The position numbers and the translations under genes were made by a program. From Parabacteroides distasonis (lineage in GTDB: Bacteria; Bacteroidota; Bacteroidia; Bacteroidales; Tannerellaceae), in contig JAFBIR010000002.1 of the NCBI GenBank assembly GCA_021531385.1, positions 124,001 through 188,000 on the forward strand: a DNA stretch of 64,000 nt. The letters are read 5' to 3'. Shown piece after piece: positions 8,031 through 16,026 of this stretch; the first letter of the stretch is position 1, and each line of letters begins with the position of its first letter. The notes beneath the pieces are model-generated. The model did no database searches and was not told the DNA's origin. It saw nothing but the letters and a program-made list of their open reading frames with translations.

Positions 8031-9146
8031 ATGCAAGCATATCAGACAATTTGTATCTGCGGTGGAGGTAGTTTGGGACACACTGTCGCTGCAAGCATTA
8101 GCCATAAAGGATATCGTGTCAACTTATTGACAGGGCATCCCTCTAAATGGTCACACCATATCGAGGTCACGGATTGTAATAACCAACTTCTCCAAGGGGA
8201 AATCGATCAAATCTCCGATAACCCCAAGGAGGTGATTCCTTCCTCAGACATTGTGCTTTTATGTCTTCCTGGCTATCTTATCCAAAGCACACTGAGATCT
8301 ATCGCACCTTTCCTCCGCCCAGAGACAGAGGTGGGTTCTGTCATATGCAGCAGCGGATTCTTTTGGATGGCACAGCATGAATTAGGTAATGGCAAGAAAT
8401 TATTTGGCTTTCAACGCGTCCCATTTATTAGCCGTGTGACAAAATATGGTGAAAAGGCAGAGCTGAAAGGCTACAAGTCACTCTTGAAAATCGGAGGATC
8501 AAAGAGCAGTAACCTGCAAGCACTATCCTCTTTTTTTACAGATGCCCTCAGCACACCCACTATTACCTTACATCACTATTTAGAAGCAACACTGACAAAC
8601 AGCAATCCGATACTTCATCCCTCTCGCATTTTCGGCATGTTATCTGATCATGTTGGAGATTTATACGATAGGGAATATCTGTTTTATGAAGAGTGGGATG
8701 AGAAAAGCTCTGATGTATTAATTCAGTGCGATACGGAATTTCAACAAATCGTAAATAAACTACCTATTCATCAAGATGAAATTCCCTGTTTATTGGATTA
8801 TTATGAATCAACAGATATATCCTCTCTCACGCAAAAAATACGCTCCATTAAAGCTTTCAAAGGAATCAAGATGGGTATGATTCCACAGGAAAATGGGCAA
8901 TTTACAATTGACTATAGTAACCGCTATTTCACGGAGGATATTCCCTATGGATTACTCATCATTAAATCATTAGGAATTCTCCTCAATGTACCGACACCAA
9001 TGATCGACAAGGTCATTTATTGGACACAGATGAAGATGAATAAAAGTTACCTCATTGATGGACAACTAATAGGAAAAGACATCAAAGAATCGGGCGTATT
9101 ATCCAACTTTCAAATCCACACAATAACAAGTTTACTTAGTTTGTAA
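8031..9146 (+). CDS. Octopine/nopaline dehydrogenase-like NAD(P) enzyme
   Basis: A 371-residue cytoplasmic enzyme. The N-terminal Rossmann fold shows CGGGSLGH (residues 10-17) and VLLCLPG at about 75-81. The C-terminal helical domain has SNPILHPSR with His196, which resembles the catalytic His motif of the octopine/nopaline dehydrogenase family. Those enzymes reductively join an amino acid to a 2-oxo acid to form an opine. The gene sits between the nucleotidyltransferase/PLP fusion and a flippase, in frame spacing typical of an operon. A role in making an opine-like or amino-acid substituent for a surface polysaccharide is inferred; the exact reaction is unknown. Confidence 0.7.
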   Translation: MQAYQTICICGGGSLGHTVAASISHKGYRVNLLTGHPSKWSHHIEVTDCNNQLLQGEIDQISDNPKEVIPSSDIVLLCLPGYLIQSTLRSIAPFLRPETEVGSVICSSGFFWMAQHELGNGKKLFGFQRVPFISRVTKYGEKAELKGYKSLLKIGGSKSSNLQALSSFFTDALSTPTITLHHYLEATLTNSNPILHPSRIFGMLSDHVGDLYDREYLFYEEWDEKSSDVLIQCDTEFQQIVNKLPIHQDEIPCLLDYYESTDISSLTQKIRSIKAFKGIKMGMIPQENGQFTIDYSNRYFTEDIPYGLLIIKSLGILLNVPTPMIDKVIYWTQMKMNKSYLIDGQLIGKDIKESGVLSNFQIHTITSLLSL

Positions 9147-9152
9147 ATCCAT

Positions 9153-10397
9153 ATGATGAATATAAAGGGAAAGTTAAACAATCCGATGGCGACTAATTTT
9201 ATCTCCTTGGTTTTGCTCCAAGGGGTGAATTACTTGTTGCCTTTACTGTCTTTCCCCTTTCTATTCCGCATATTAGGTGTAGAACGATATGGGTTAGTTA
9301 CCTTCGGATATGCCTTGATGCAGTATTTTGTCATGTTCACGGATTTTGGATTCAATCTATCCGCCACAAAATATATATCCCAACATCGCAACAACTTGCG
9401 AGCCATCAACGCCTACCTAAATAGCGCAATGATCGGACGTGTCGTTTTATGCTTTATCAGTTTCATTGTTCTTTTGGTACTTATCTCCACTTTTGATAAA
9501 TTCAGATCAGAATCCACTTTATACATACTCTTTTTTGGCATTATCATTGGCAACGTGATGTTTCCTATGTGGTTCTTCCAAGGCATGGAAAACATGAAAT
9601 ACATCACAATATTCAACATTGTAGCCAAATCGTTGAGTTTCATCCCATTCTTCATATTTATCAGAGGGCCTGAGGACTATTTATATGTGCCTATTTGCTA
9701 TAGCGTTGGTTTTATTTTAGCGGGATTGGTTAGCTTATGCATCGTTTATTATAAGATGGGGATGCGTTGGTATATCACACCAGCCTCACAAATCAAATGC
9801 GCTTTAAAAGATAGTTCCACCTATTTTCTGTCAAGAGCCTCAACATCTCTATTCACGACCAGCAACTCATTTTTATTAGGCTTGGTATGTGGAAATACAG
9901 CCGTAGGTTACTACTCTGCAGCCGAGAAATTATATCAAGCATATAATCAGTTGCTATCCCCCTTCACTGGGGTACTTTTCCCTCATATTGCGAAAAGCAG
10001 GGACGTGGCATTCTTCAAAAAGGTATTTTATCGTATCGCAGTCCTTAACATTCTCAGCGTAGGCCTTGTCCTCATGCTGGCTTCTTATGTATTACAGATT
10101 GTTTATGGTACCTCAGATGCTAACATCCTACAGATATTTCGCACTCTTATCTGTGCATGTTTTGTCACCATGCCTTCCATGCTCATGGGGTATCCTTTCC
10201 TTGCAGCTATGGGGCATCCTCTATTCACGAACTGGACAGTGATTTGTACCTCCGTGCTACACATTACAGGACTATTCATTCTCTATCTACTCCACAGCCT
10301 CACTCCTGTCAATGTGGCCATGATGGTGGTATTTTCAGAGACTCTGCTCATCAGTTTCCGTATCTGGGGAATCAAGCGTTTCCAACTATTTAAATAA
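9153..10397 (+). CDS. Polysaccharide flippase (Wzx/MATE-like)
   Basis: A 414-residue integral membrane protein with about 12 hydrophobic segments spread along its length and the Wzx/RfbX family features near the start (NFISLVLLQGVNYLLPLLSFPFL split across the first two helices, then RILGVERYGLVTF). It should move lipid-linked oligosaccharide units across the inner membrane. It starts 6 bases after the preceding gene and ends the first + strand block. An imperfect AT-rich hairpin overlaps its stop codon. No initiating sugar-phosphate transferase is adjacent. Confidence 0.85.
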   Translation: MMNIKGKLNNPMATNFISLVLLQGVNYLLPLLSFPFLFRILGVERYGLVTFGYALMQYFVMFTDFGFNLSATKYISQHRNNLRAINAYLNSAMIGRVVLCFISFIVLLVLISTFDKFRSESTLYILFFGIIIGNVMFPMWFFQGMENMKYITIFNIVAKSLSFIPFFIFIRGPEDYLYVPICYSVGFILAGLVSLCIVYYKMGMRWYITPASQIKCALKDSSTYFLSRASTSLFTTSNSFLLGLVCGNTAVGYYSAAEKLYQAYNQLLSPFTGVLFPHIAKSRDVAFFKKVFYRIAVLNILSVGLVLMLASYVLQIVYGTSDANILQIFRTLICACFVTMPSMLMGYPFLAAMGHPLFTNWTVICTSVLHITGLFILYLLHSLTPVNVAMMVVFSETLLISFRIWGIKRFQLFK

Positions 10398-10418
10398 CAA
10401 ATTTCTGTTTGTTATTTA
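10391..10418 (+). terminator. AT-rich inverted repeat at flippase stop
   Basis: TAAATAACAAA (10391-10401) is complementary to TTTGTTATTTA (10408-10418), an 11-bp stem overlapping the TAA stop codon. It is AT-rich and has no long T run, so terminator activity is uncertain. Confidence 0.35.
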
Positions 10419-10530
10419 ACGTGGGTTCGATGTATTCAGAACAAAGCAGTATTACTATTTTGGCAACCTATCTCTCAAATCAACACGCCAAAACAGGATC
10501 ATGCGCTCATAAGCGTCACCGCTCAAGCTT

Positions 10531-10851
10531 CTAAAAATCGCACAGCCAATCTTTCTTGTGCGTCCATAGATCCTCATATGTGACTGACCTCTTCTCCAGA
10601 TCCACCGTATAGGCATAGGAAGCATCCGGCGCTCCGTCAGGAGAAATGAGTTCATAAGATCCTACCTCCGCTATATGGCGAGTTAACTCAGCCTTTCCCA
10701 TCTGGTTCCGCTTATCCTTCGGGATAGTGTTCAAGATACCAGCTAAGGTCAAGCCCACACCCGATGGATACCCGTCATAGTGGCAATATAGGCATCCCCG
10801 CAACAAATCCTTCTCGTTCTCCTCGATGAAAATGTTCGCTCTTGTTGACAT
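10531..10851 (-). CDS. Hypothetical protein, 106 residues
   Basis: A small cytoplasmic protein beginning MSTRANIFIEENEKDLL and containing CHYDGYPSGVG. The phrase YDGYP near the N-terminus resembles small proteins of unknown function found scattered in Bacteroidetes and their phages; I do not recognise a domain. It has its own promoter: a -7 element at 10893-10900 about 40 bases upstream. It lies in a disturbed stretch between two polysaccharide blocks and points opposite to the flippase. Function unknown. Confidence 0.55.
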   Translation of the reverse strand: MSTRANIFIEENEKDLLRGCLYCHYDGYPSGVGLTLAGILNTIPKDKRNQMGKAELTRHIAEVGSYELISPDGAPDASYAYTVDLEKRSVTYEDLWTHKKDWLCDF

Positions 10852-10892
10852 AGCTCTTACTCTTTAGTTAGACATTTCGCATTTCCTAAATA

Positions 10893-10900
10893 CAAATATA
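10893..10900 (-). promoter_or_regulatory. -7 promoter element of 106-residue ORF
   Basis: TATATTTG on the minus strand matches TAnnTTTG and is 42 bases before the ATG at 10851, supporting that this small frame is expressed. Confidence 0.5.
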
Positions 10901-10908
10901 GACATTTT

Positions 10909-11433
10909 TTAGTGTAGGAGATATTTCTTTATCAACATAGCAAGATATTCTTCTGAGAGGTTCAAGATGCCAGTATTCTCAATATAAGCATACTCTTCCT
11001 TGTTCCTTGCGATGACAAATTTGCGTTCAATACCATCCACATTTGCAAGCAGATGAAAATTACCTTTGTAGGTTTGCTCAACTCGAATCGCTGACAGTTG
11101 GTGACCACCGAGAGTCAATGAGATACTTTGAATGGGATTGTTCAATTCCCAACTGTCGAGATTAGCACAGAGCGTTTGTTCTATTGCACAAATCCAGCGC
11201 TCCTCAGCACGGTACTTCTCTGCAAAAGAGCGAAATTTCTTGATAGCCTCAGCTACTTCCGCAATGATAGATTCTGCTTTGCGAATACCATTTTCTTTGG
11301 CTAAAGAGAGAGCATCTTCTTTGGTCCAGCCAAATAGCTTGCCTCTCATCATCAGACAATGCATCGTCTCAGGAAGATGACCTCCTGTATTGAATATATA
11401 GGTCATCATAATACCCACATTATATATACTCAT
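10909..11433 (-). CDS. Hypothetical protein, possible HipA C-terminal remnant
   Basis: A 174-residue frame. Residues about 30-75 (KLFGWTKEDALSLAKENGI, then a helix AESIIAEVAEAIKKF) resemble the extreme C-terminal helical segment of HipA-type serine/threonine kinases, which often reads DLLALA..G......I..V..A. There is no kinase core, and the N-terminal 28 residues look like unrelated upstream sequence, so it could be a remnant of a longer gene. The C-terminal half (SLTLGGHQLSAIRVEQTYKG) may be a separate beta domain. It is not clear that this is a working gene. An intact small protein of unknown family is the alternative. Confidence 0.4.
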   Translation of the reverse strand: MSIYNVGIMMTYIFNTGGHLPETMHCLMMRGKLFGWTKEDALSLAKENGIRKAESIIAEVAEAIKKFRSFAEKYRAEERWICAIEQTLCANLDSWELNNPIQSISLTLGGHQLSAIRVEQTYKGNFHLLANVDGIERKFVIARNKEEYAYIENTGILNLSEEYLAMLIKKYLLH

Positions 11434-11669
11434 ATACCGATAACTTAGATGGGAAAATCACCTATAACCTATCGCATACGATTATTTATGAGCACAAAGA
11501 TGCTGAATTATTTTTAATGACGCACAGGATTGATCAAGAAATCCATCATTCATGAGCAAAGTATGCAGGTTAGGTGGTAAGGGAGTAAGGTCTGGGGAGG
11601 GTTTGGCAAGGGAAAAACGCCCACCACGGGGAGAAAAAAATTTTTACCTCACGAGGAAAAAAATAAAAA

Positions 11670-11696
11670 TGTTGCCTTGTTGCCTGTTGCCTACCC
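11670..11696 (-). repeat. Inverted copy of GGTAACAAGG repeat
   Basis: TGTTGCCTTGTTGCCTGTTG followed by CCTACCC is the reverse complement, with a few G/A changes, of the direct copies at 11903 and 11975. All three are built from repeated GG(T/C)AACA words. Confidence 0.6.
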
Positions 11697-11902
11697 AATT
11701 TTTGTATATACCCCGATTCTTCACCCTGCGCCGACCTCCCCCGATCTGCTTCCCCTGTAAGAGCCTTTAGAGAAGGAGCAGGTCGGGATTGGCCACCTCC
11801 ACCCCACCTTTTCCTCTTTCTCTCTCTCTTCTTCTCTATCTATTCTTTAGGAAGGATATATACTCCTATATATATCGCGCGCACACGGTATAGTGAAAGT
11901 AA

Positions 11903-11955
11903 GGTAATGGGTAACAAGGCAACATTTCCGCTCAACCGCCTTCAGGGAAAGACAG
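11903..11955 (+). repeat. Imperfect direct repeat, copy 1
   Basis: Contains GGTAACAAGGCAACATTTCC followed by CTCAAC and CAGGGAAAGACA. It aligns over about 50 bases with 11975-12029 at an offset of 73. Confidence 0.7.
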
Positions 11956-11974
11956 ATACATGCAAAATTAAAGC

Positions 11975-12029
11975 GGGTAACAGGTAACAAGGTAACATTT
12001 CCGTTCAACGTTTTTCAGGGAAAGACATA
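11975..12029 (+). repeat. Imperfect direct repeat, copy 2
   Basis: Contains GGTAACAAGGTAACATTTCC followed by TTCAAC and CAGGGAAAGACA. It is the second copy of the repeat at 11903-11955. Confidence 0.7.
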
Positions 12030-12120
12030 CTGTTTCAGCTAATGAAGAAGATAAGTGTCTAATAAAATCAGTAAAAGACTGTAAGCTACTCAAAAAGGGA
12101 ACGGAATCAACTTCATAAGG

Positions 12121-12206
12121 TGTCCGCACGCTGTCAAACGATCGACTGACCACCACCAAACGATCGAATGACTATTATCAAACGCTCGTTTGATGCCGTC
12201 CGGACG
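12121..12206. repeat. Palindromic array A: three 16-bp units, 22-bp period, capped by 10-bp palindromes
   Basis: Three variants of the palindrome TCAAACGATCGTTTGA start at 12134, 12156 and 12178, exactly 22 bases apart with 6-base spacers. They are flanked at a distance of 3 bases on each side by 10-bp arms: TGTCCGCACG (12121-12130) and CGTCCGGACG (12197-12206). The layout is 10-3-16-6-16-6-16-3-10. The left half of each unit is better kept than the right half. It lies 82 bases beyond the stop of the SGNH gene on the minus strand. A shorter copy of the same design is at 30155-30218. Confidence 0.9.
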
Positions 12207-12287
12207 CTCTATGAAAACATAAAAAAAGAGGCTTGGGAGCACTATTCCGTAAACAGATCATTAACTATTTCAATCAGATAAGTATAA

Positions 12288-13430
12288 TTATTCATTCACG
12301 ATTGTCTCAATAAAGGAGATCAACTCATCTGCCATACGTTCATGCTGCCGCTTACTGGGGTGCCATCCGGCACCATAACCCAGCTCTCCTGTCTGAGGTG
12401 TAAAATCGAACCGATGCATACGCATGTCACCTGCGGAGTTAGCCTCTTGAACAACTTCGTTTAAAACAGATTGTAGATCCTCTAAAGGCTTTCCATGTAA
12501 CATACATCCCGTCATCCAGATAATTCTTGCATCAGGATAATTAGAGCGTATTTTTTGACTAAACTTCACAAAAGCGTCTTTTAAAAGATGCATTGAGTAG
12601 CCTTCTAATACACAATCATTTGTACCTAAGTTCACACAGACAATGTCTGGAATATAACGAGAGAAATCCCATATTTCTGTTGTGTCTCCATATAAAGTAT
12701 AATCATACATATTTGGCAAACAATCAATGCTTCCCTCTACAGAACCCCCATAATTTCTGTAAATACCAATCCCACTACGGGCAACAGCTATATATTGTGC
12801 ATTTAATCGTTCTGAGACCAAAGCTGGATAAGCATAATAATGATTTTCCGTTTCTTTAGAAAAGGAATCGGAAGGATTATCACTTTCAATCCCATAACCA
12901 CAAGTCATTGAGTTACCCACAAATTCCAGCCGCAGGGAGTACTGCTGCTCTTTGGCATATAAATGACAATCCTGATCTAACAAAAATCCTCTAAATTCCG
13001 AAACTGGCATAAAGGATTCTATACAATTCATGATAAAAACTTCATGTATGCCATCTGGCAACTGTGAGGCTAAAGTAATTACCGAATCTGTTGTGTTTGC
13101 AAAAGCAATTTTAAAGGGATCATTATTGTCTATCCTCACCATAAAATAACCACTCATTGGTTTGGCTATCATATTAAGCGATGTCCCTTCAAAAAGTGCT
13201 GATATACTCACTCCTGGATAGGTGAATCGAGGGGCATCCGGATTAGCAAAGCTTATTCTGCCCACATAATCAATATGCGGATCAGAGGGCGGTATAAAGA
13301 TAGCATTTTCGGGGATAAAATGAGAGACTTCTTGTACCTTTGCGCTATCGTCCACTTCATCGCAAGCCACAAAGCAAAAACAAAGTATTATATAAACAAT
13401 AAAACACCTACACATGACGATTCTAATCAT
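12288..13430 (-). CDS. CE2-like SGNH/GDSL esterase lipoprotein
   Basis: A 380-residue lipoprotein (hydrophobic signal, FVAC with Cys23, then the acidic run DEVDD that suits surface export). Residues about 45-160 form a beta-sandwich like the N-terminal domain of carbohydrate esterase family 2, followed by an SGNH hydrolase domain with FVGNSMTCGYG (nucleophile Ser174), LGTND and GWHPS (His357). Such enzymes add or remove acetyl groups on polysaccharides. It is the last gene of a minus-strand cassette with an MBOAT acyltransferase and another SGNH-like protein, so a role in acetylation of the local glycan is likely. The start at 13430, 8 bases after the previous stop, is preferred to the overlapping start at 13469. 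Confidence 0.75.
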   Translation of the reverse strand: MIRIVMCRCFIVYIILCFCFVACDEVDDSAKVQEVSHFIPENAIFIPPSDPHIDYVGRISFANPDAPRFTYPGVSISALFEGTSLNMIAKPMSGYFMVRIDNNDPFKIAFANTTDSVITLASQLPDGIHEVFIMNCIESFMPVSEFRGFLLDQDCHLYAKEQQYSLRLEFVGNSMTCGYGIESDNPSDSFSKETENHYYAYPALVSERLNAQYIAVARSGIGIYRNYGGSVEGSIDCLPNMYDYTLYGDTTEIWDFSRYIPDIVCVNLGTNDCVLEGYSMHLLKDAFVKFSQKIRSNYPDARIIWMTGCMLHGKPLEDLQSVLNEVVQEANSAGDMRMHRFDFTPQTGELGYGAGWHPSKRQHERMADELISFIETIVNE

Positions 13431-13437
13431 GACGGTT

Positions 13438-14343
13438 CTAATTAATTCCAATACTATCCAAATCAGCAATAACTAAATCCGTCCGCAATCGTCTTCCTTC
13501 CGCAGACAAATGATAAGCAGTATTCCAAAACAACGTATCATTAAAAGCATAACGAGAAGGTGATACTATAAATGGTACTGAATCCCCTTCTAACGTAGAA
13601 GTAATCTGATCAATATACGACTTCGACATATTGAAACTCGTGAGAGCGTACGATGGAGGAAGTATTATGACGTGAATGCCCCTTTCCCTTAATTTTCTAA
13701 CTTCATTAGCAAAAGTATGGATTTGGTCAACCTTTGGACGATCGGAAAGAGGTAAACAAGGAAACATCCGTTTGGGTTGATCCAAGTGAAGTATATAATC
13801 TCCAAACTCATTAAAACCGTTTGGATTATCCGCATACTCATCAACGCCCTTACGCTTTAATAATGAGGGTGTAAATACTTTCGAACAAAAATAAGACGGA
13901 TAAGTAGTCCATTCCTTATATATAGGGAAGTTTTTCCATTGTTTGGTTTGGATAAACAAATCAGCTAAAGCAGATGAACCATAGTAATTAATAAACTGAT
14001 TATACTCTGGAACAAGCACAACCACATCACCAGTATTGACATACAAATTAACCTCATACAGCATATAGTTCATACCGAATCCAGCATGTAACCCCAAGTT
14101 TGCGACAGGTAATCCAAAATGCTCCTGCACACGATAGCTATCCAATCCATAGGACAGATTAGATCCTCCCACAAAGCAAATTTTTTTGCCACTTAGAGAG
14201 GCGATGTGAGCTTGCTTTTTCAAATCTACCAGCACTATCTCATTCCACGAACCAATAGAATGCATCATCATGAACATAGAAAAGCCAGATAACAATAGAA
14301 AGATGCATGAAACACATAAAAACTTGCGAAGAAAACGTATCAT
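13438..14343 (-). CDS. SGNH-like membrane-anchored acetylation partner
   Basis: A 301-residue protein with one N-terminal membrane segment (about 5-27) and an extracytoplasmic domain beginning with VGGSNLSYGLDS (candidate nucleophile Ser61) and ending with YHLSAEGRR, which fits the terminal His block of SGNH hydrolases. It follows the MBOAT gene by 6 bases. In AlgI/AlgJ and DltB/DltD systems an MBOAT protein passes acyl groups to just such an anchored SGNH-like partner, and I infer that role here. The ATG at 14343 was chosen because longer frames overlap the MBOAT gene. Confidence 0.7.
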   Translation of the reverse strand: MIRFLRKFLCVSCIFLLLSGFSMFMMMHSIGSWNEIVLVDLKKQAHIASLSGKKICFVGGSNLSYGLDSYRVQEHFGLPVANLGLHAGFGMNYMLYEVNLYVNTGDVVVLVPEYNQFINYYGSSALADLFIQTKQWKNFPIYKEWTTYPSYFCSKVFTPSLLKRKGVDEYADNPNGFNEFGDYILHLDQPKRMFPCLPLSDRPKVDQIHTFANEVRKLRERGIHVIILPPSYALTSFNMSKSYIDQITSTLEGDSVPFIVSPSRYAFNDTLFWNTAYHLSAEGRRLRTDLVIADLDSIGIN

Positions 14344-14348
14344 ATCTC

Positions 14349-15833
14349 TTAGAATTGAAAATATATAAATGATTCCTGTACACCCATGAAAAACAGAATC
14401 AACCATGCGAAAGCACAATAAACGCATAGACGCAACGAAGAAGATGGTATCCATGCTATATCCAACCCATGACTCTTTTCCCGTTGCATCCATTCCACTA
14501 ACAAAAGAATACATACAAACAAAAAGCATCCTAAAACAATCGAGTTACCCAAACCTAACATAGCAGTATTAGGCATACTAAATACACTCAATGAGCACAT
14601 ACGCTTTATATAATCAAAAGCAAAAAATAGATTTGGCGATCGAAAAACGATCCATCCCAACATGACAAAGAAAAAGGTACTCATCATTTGAAGCAACTCC
14701 TGTAAAGAAGGAATCCAACGCCCTTGAGCCACAACATCCATGTATCGTTTTGTCTTACCTAATAGTAGCAATGGCAAGAAAAGTAACCCGTGATAAATTC
14801 CCCACACTATATATGTCCAATTTGCACCATGCCATAAGCCACTCACTAAAAATACCACCATCGTATTTCTAAGTGTAAGCCATTTACCTCTTCGATTCCC
14901 TCCCAACGGAATATATAGATAATCCACAAACCAAGTATTTAAAGATATATGCCAACGCCGCCAAAATTCAGCAATACTTCGAGAAAAATAGGGGACATTA
15001 AAATTGCGAACTAAATCAAAATTAAACAGATGAGCAGTGCCTACGGCAATATCTGAATATCCGGAAAAATCGCCATATATCTGAAACGAAAACATAATAG
15101 CTCCTAACAGTAAGGACGATGGGGTTGCCGATTCCATATTCTGAAAAACAGCATTCGCCACAATTGCACAGTTATCCGCTACAACTACTTTCTTAAATAA
15201 TCCCCATAGAATTTGTCTTAACCCATCTACAGCTTCCTTATAGCAAAAACGTCTGGATTCACAAAACTGCGGAAGTAAATGAGTTGCCCGTTCAATCGGA
15301 CCTGCTACTAATTGCGGGAAAAAACTCACAAAAGCAAAGAATGCCACTACATCTGAGGTAGGTTCTATCCTACGCCTATACACATCAATCGTATAACTTA
15401 ATGCCTGAAATGTGTAAAAACTAATTCCAACTGGCAGTACTACATTCAAAGAAGTACGATGCAATGTAATGTCAAATAGTTCAAACAAATTTATAAAATT
15501 ATCAATGAAGAAATTCGCATATTTAAAATAGGCTAATATAGCAAGGTTGAGCACGAGATTGATTATCACTACCATTCTACAGTAGTTTTCGGATGAAACC
15601 ACTGTCATGCCACGGTCATTACGTATTTTGCAGATTAACTGTCCGCTCATCCAACTACAAAAGGTAGTAAATGCAATCAAAGACAAAAAACGCCAATCCC
15701 ACCAACCATAGAAAAGATAACTGATTAATACGATAAATAAATTACGGAGACGGATACTCCTATTAAACACAGACCAATACAACAAAAATACAATTGGTAA
15801 GAATAACAAAAACGTAAATGAATTAAACAACAT
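14349..15833 (-). CDS. MBOAT family O-acyltransferase (AlgI/DltB-like)
   Basis: A 494-residue polytopic membrane protein. Family hallmarks are present in order: YLFYGWWDWRF near the N-terminus, PVGISFYTFQALSYTID (134-150), LVAGPIER (175-182), QIYGDFSGYSDIA (251-263), FWRRWHISLNTW (290-301, His295) and the catalytic SGLWHGANW (331-339, His335). It transfers acetyl groups from the cytoplasm to an extracellular acceptor. It heads the three-gene cassette with two SGNH proteins downstream and has its own promoter at 15871. O-acetylation of the surface polysaccharide is the likely job. Confidence 0.9.
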   Translation of the reverse strand: MLFNSFTFLLFLPIVFLLYWSVFNRSIRLRNLFIVLISYLFYGWWDWRFLSLIAFTTFCSWMSGQLICKIRNDRGMTVVSSENYCRMVVIINLVLNLAILAYFKYANFFIDNFINLFELFDITLHRTSLNVVLPVGISFYTFQALSYTIDVYRRRIEPTSDVVAFFAFVSFFPQLVAGPIERATHLLPQFCESRRFCYKEAVDGLRQILWGLFKKVVVADNCAIVANAVFQNMESATPSSLLLGAIMFSFQIYGDFSGYSDIAVGTAHLFNFDLVRNFNVPYFSRSIAEFWRRWHISLNTWFVDYLYIPLGGNRRGKWLTLRNTMVVFLVSGLWHGANWTYIVWGIYHGLLFLPLLLLGKTKRYMDVVAQGRWIPSLQELLQMMSTFFFVMLGWIVFRSPNLFFAFDYIKRMCSLSVFSMPNTAMLGLGNSIVLGCFLFVCILLLVEWMQREKSHGLDIAWIPSSSLRLCVYCAFAWLILFFMGVQESFIYFQF

Positions 15834-15870
15834 TTCGCAAAGCCCTAATTTGTAAGTTTATATGAGTTCG

Positions 15871-15878
15871 CAAAGGTA
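15871..15878 (-). promoter_or_regulatory. -7 promoter element of O-acetylation cassette
   Basis: TACCTTTG on the minus strand matches TAnnTTTG, 38 bases before the MBOAT start at 15833. It is divergent from the promoter at 15973. Confidence 0.6.
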
Positions 15879-15972
15879 TGAAAAATTCTTCCGACCAAAC
15901 CCTAATAGGGACAAAAAGATTACAACCCCGACAAAGGACAAACGAAGGGACATTGGTTTCAAAAATATATAG

Positions 15973-15980
15973 TATCTTTG
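15973..15980 (+). promoter_or_regulatory. -7 promoter element of polymerase-LicD-SGNH operon
   Basis: TATCTTTG matches TAnnTTTG, 47 bases before the ATG at 16027. Confidence 0.6.
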
Positions 15981-16026
15981 GAGCATTTTAAATGAGACAT
16001 CACTGTATCAATATACATACGGGAAC

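Larger units (their letters stand above)
11434..12120. other. Long non-coding, low-complexity intergenic stretch
   Basis: About 700 bases with no credible gene. It holds G-rich and pyrimidine-rich tracts (11560-11640, 11790-11850), a short TA/CG alternating run near 11860-11890, three related GTAACAAGG-type copies (two direct, one inverted) and, just beyond, the palindromic array at 12121. It looks like a decayed insertion region between polysaccharide blocks. Confidence 0.6.

Noticed and set aside
10909-11433. Functional HipA toxin
   Set aside because: Only a short C-terminal helical similarity is visible; the kinase core and a HipB partner are missing.
11552-11770. 72-residue open frame in the low-complexity intergenic stretch
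   Set aside because: Arg/Lys/Pro-rich translation of repetitive DNA; no promoter and no recognisable domain.
12121-12206. CRISPR array
   Set aside because: Units are 16-bp palindromes with 6-base spacers, far too short for CRISPR, and no cas genes are present.
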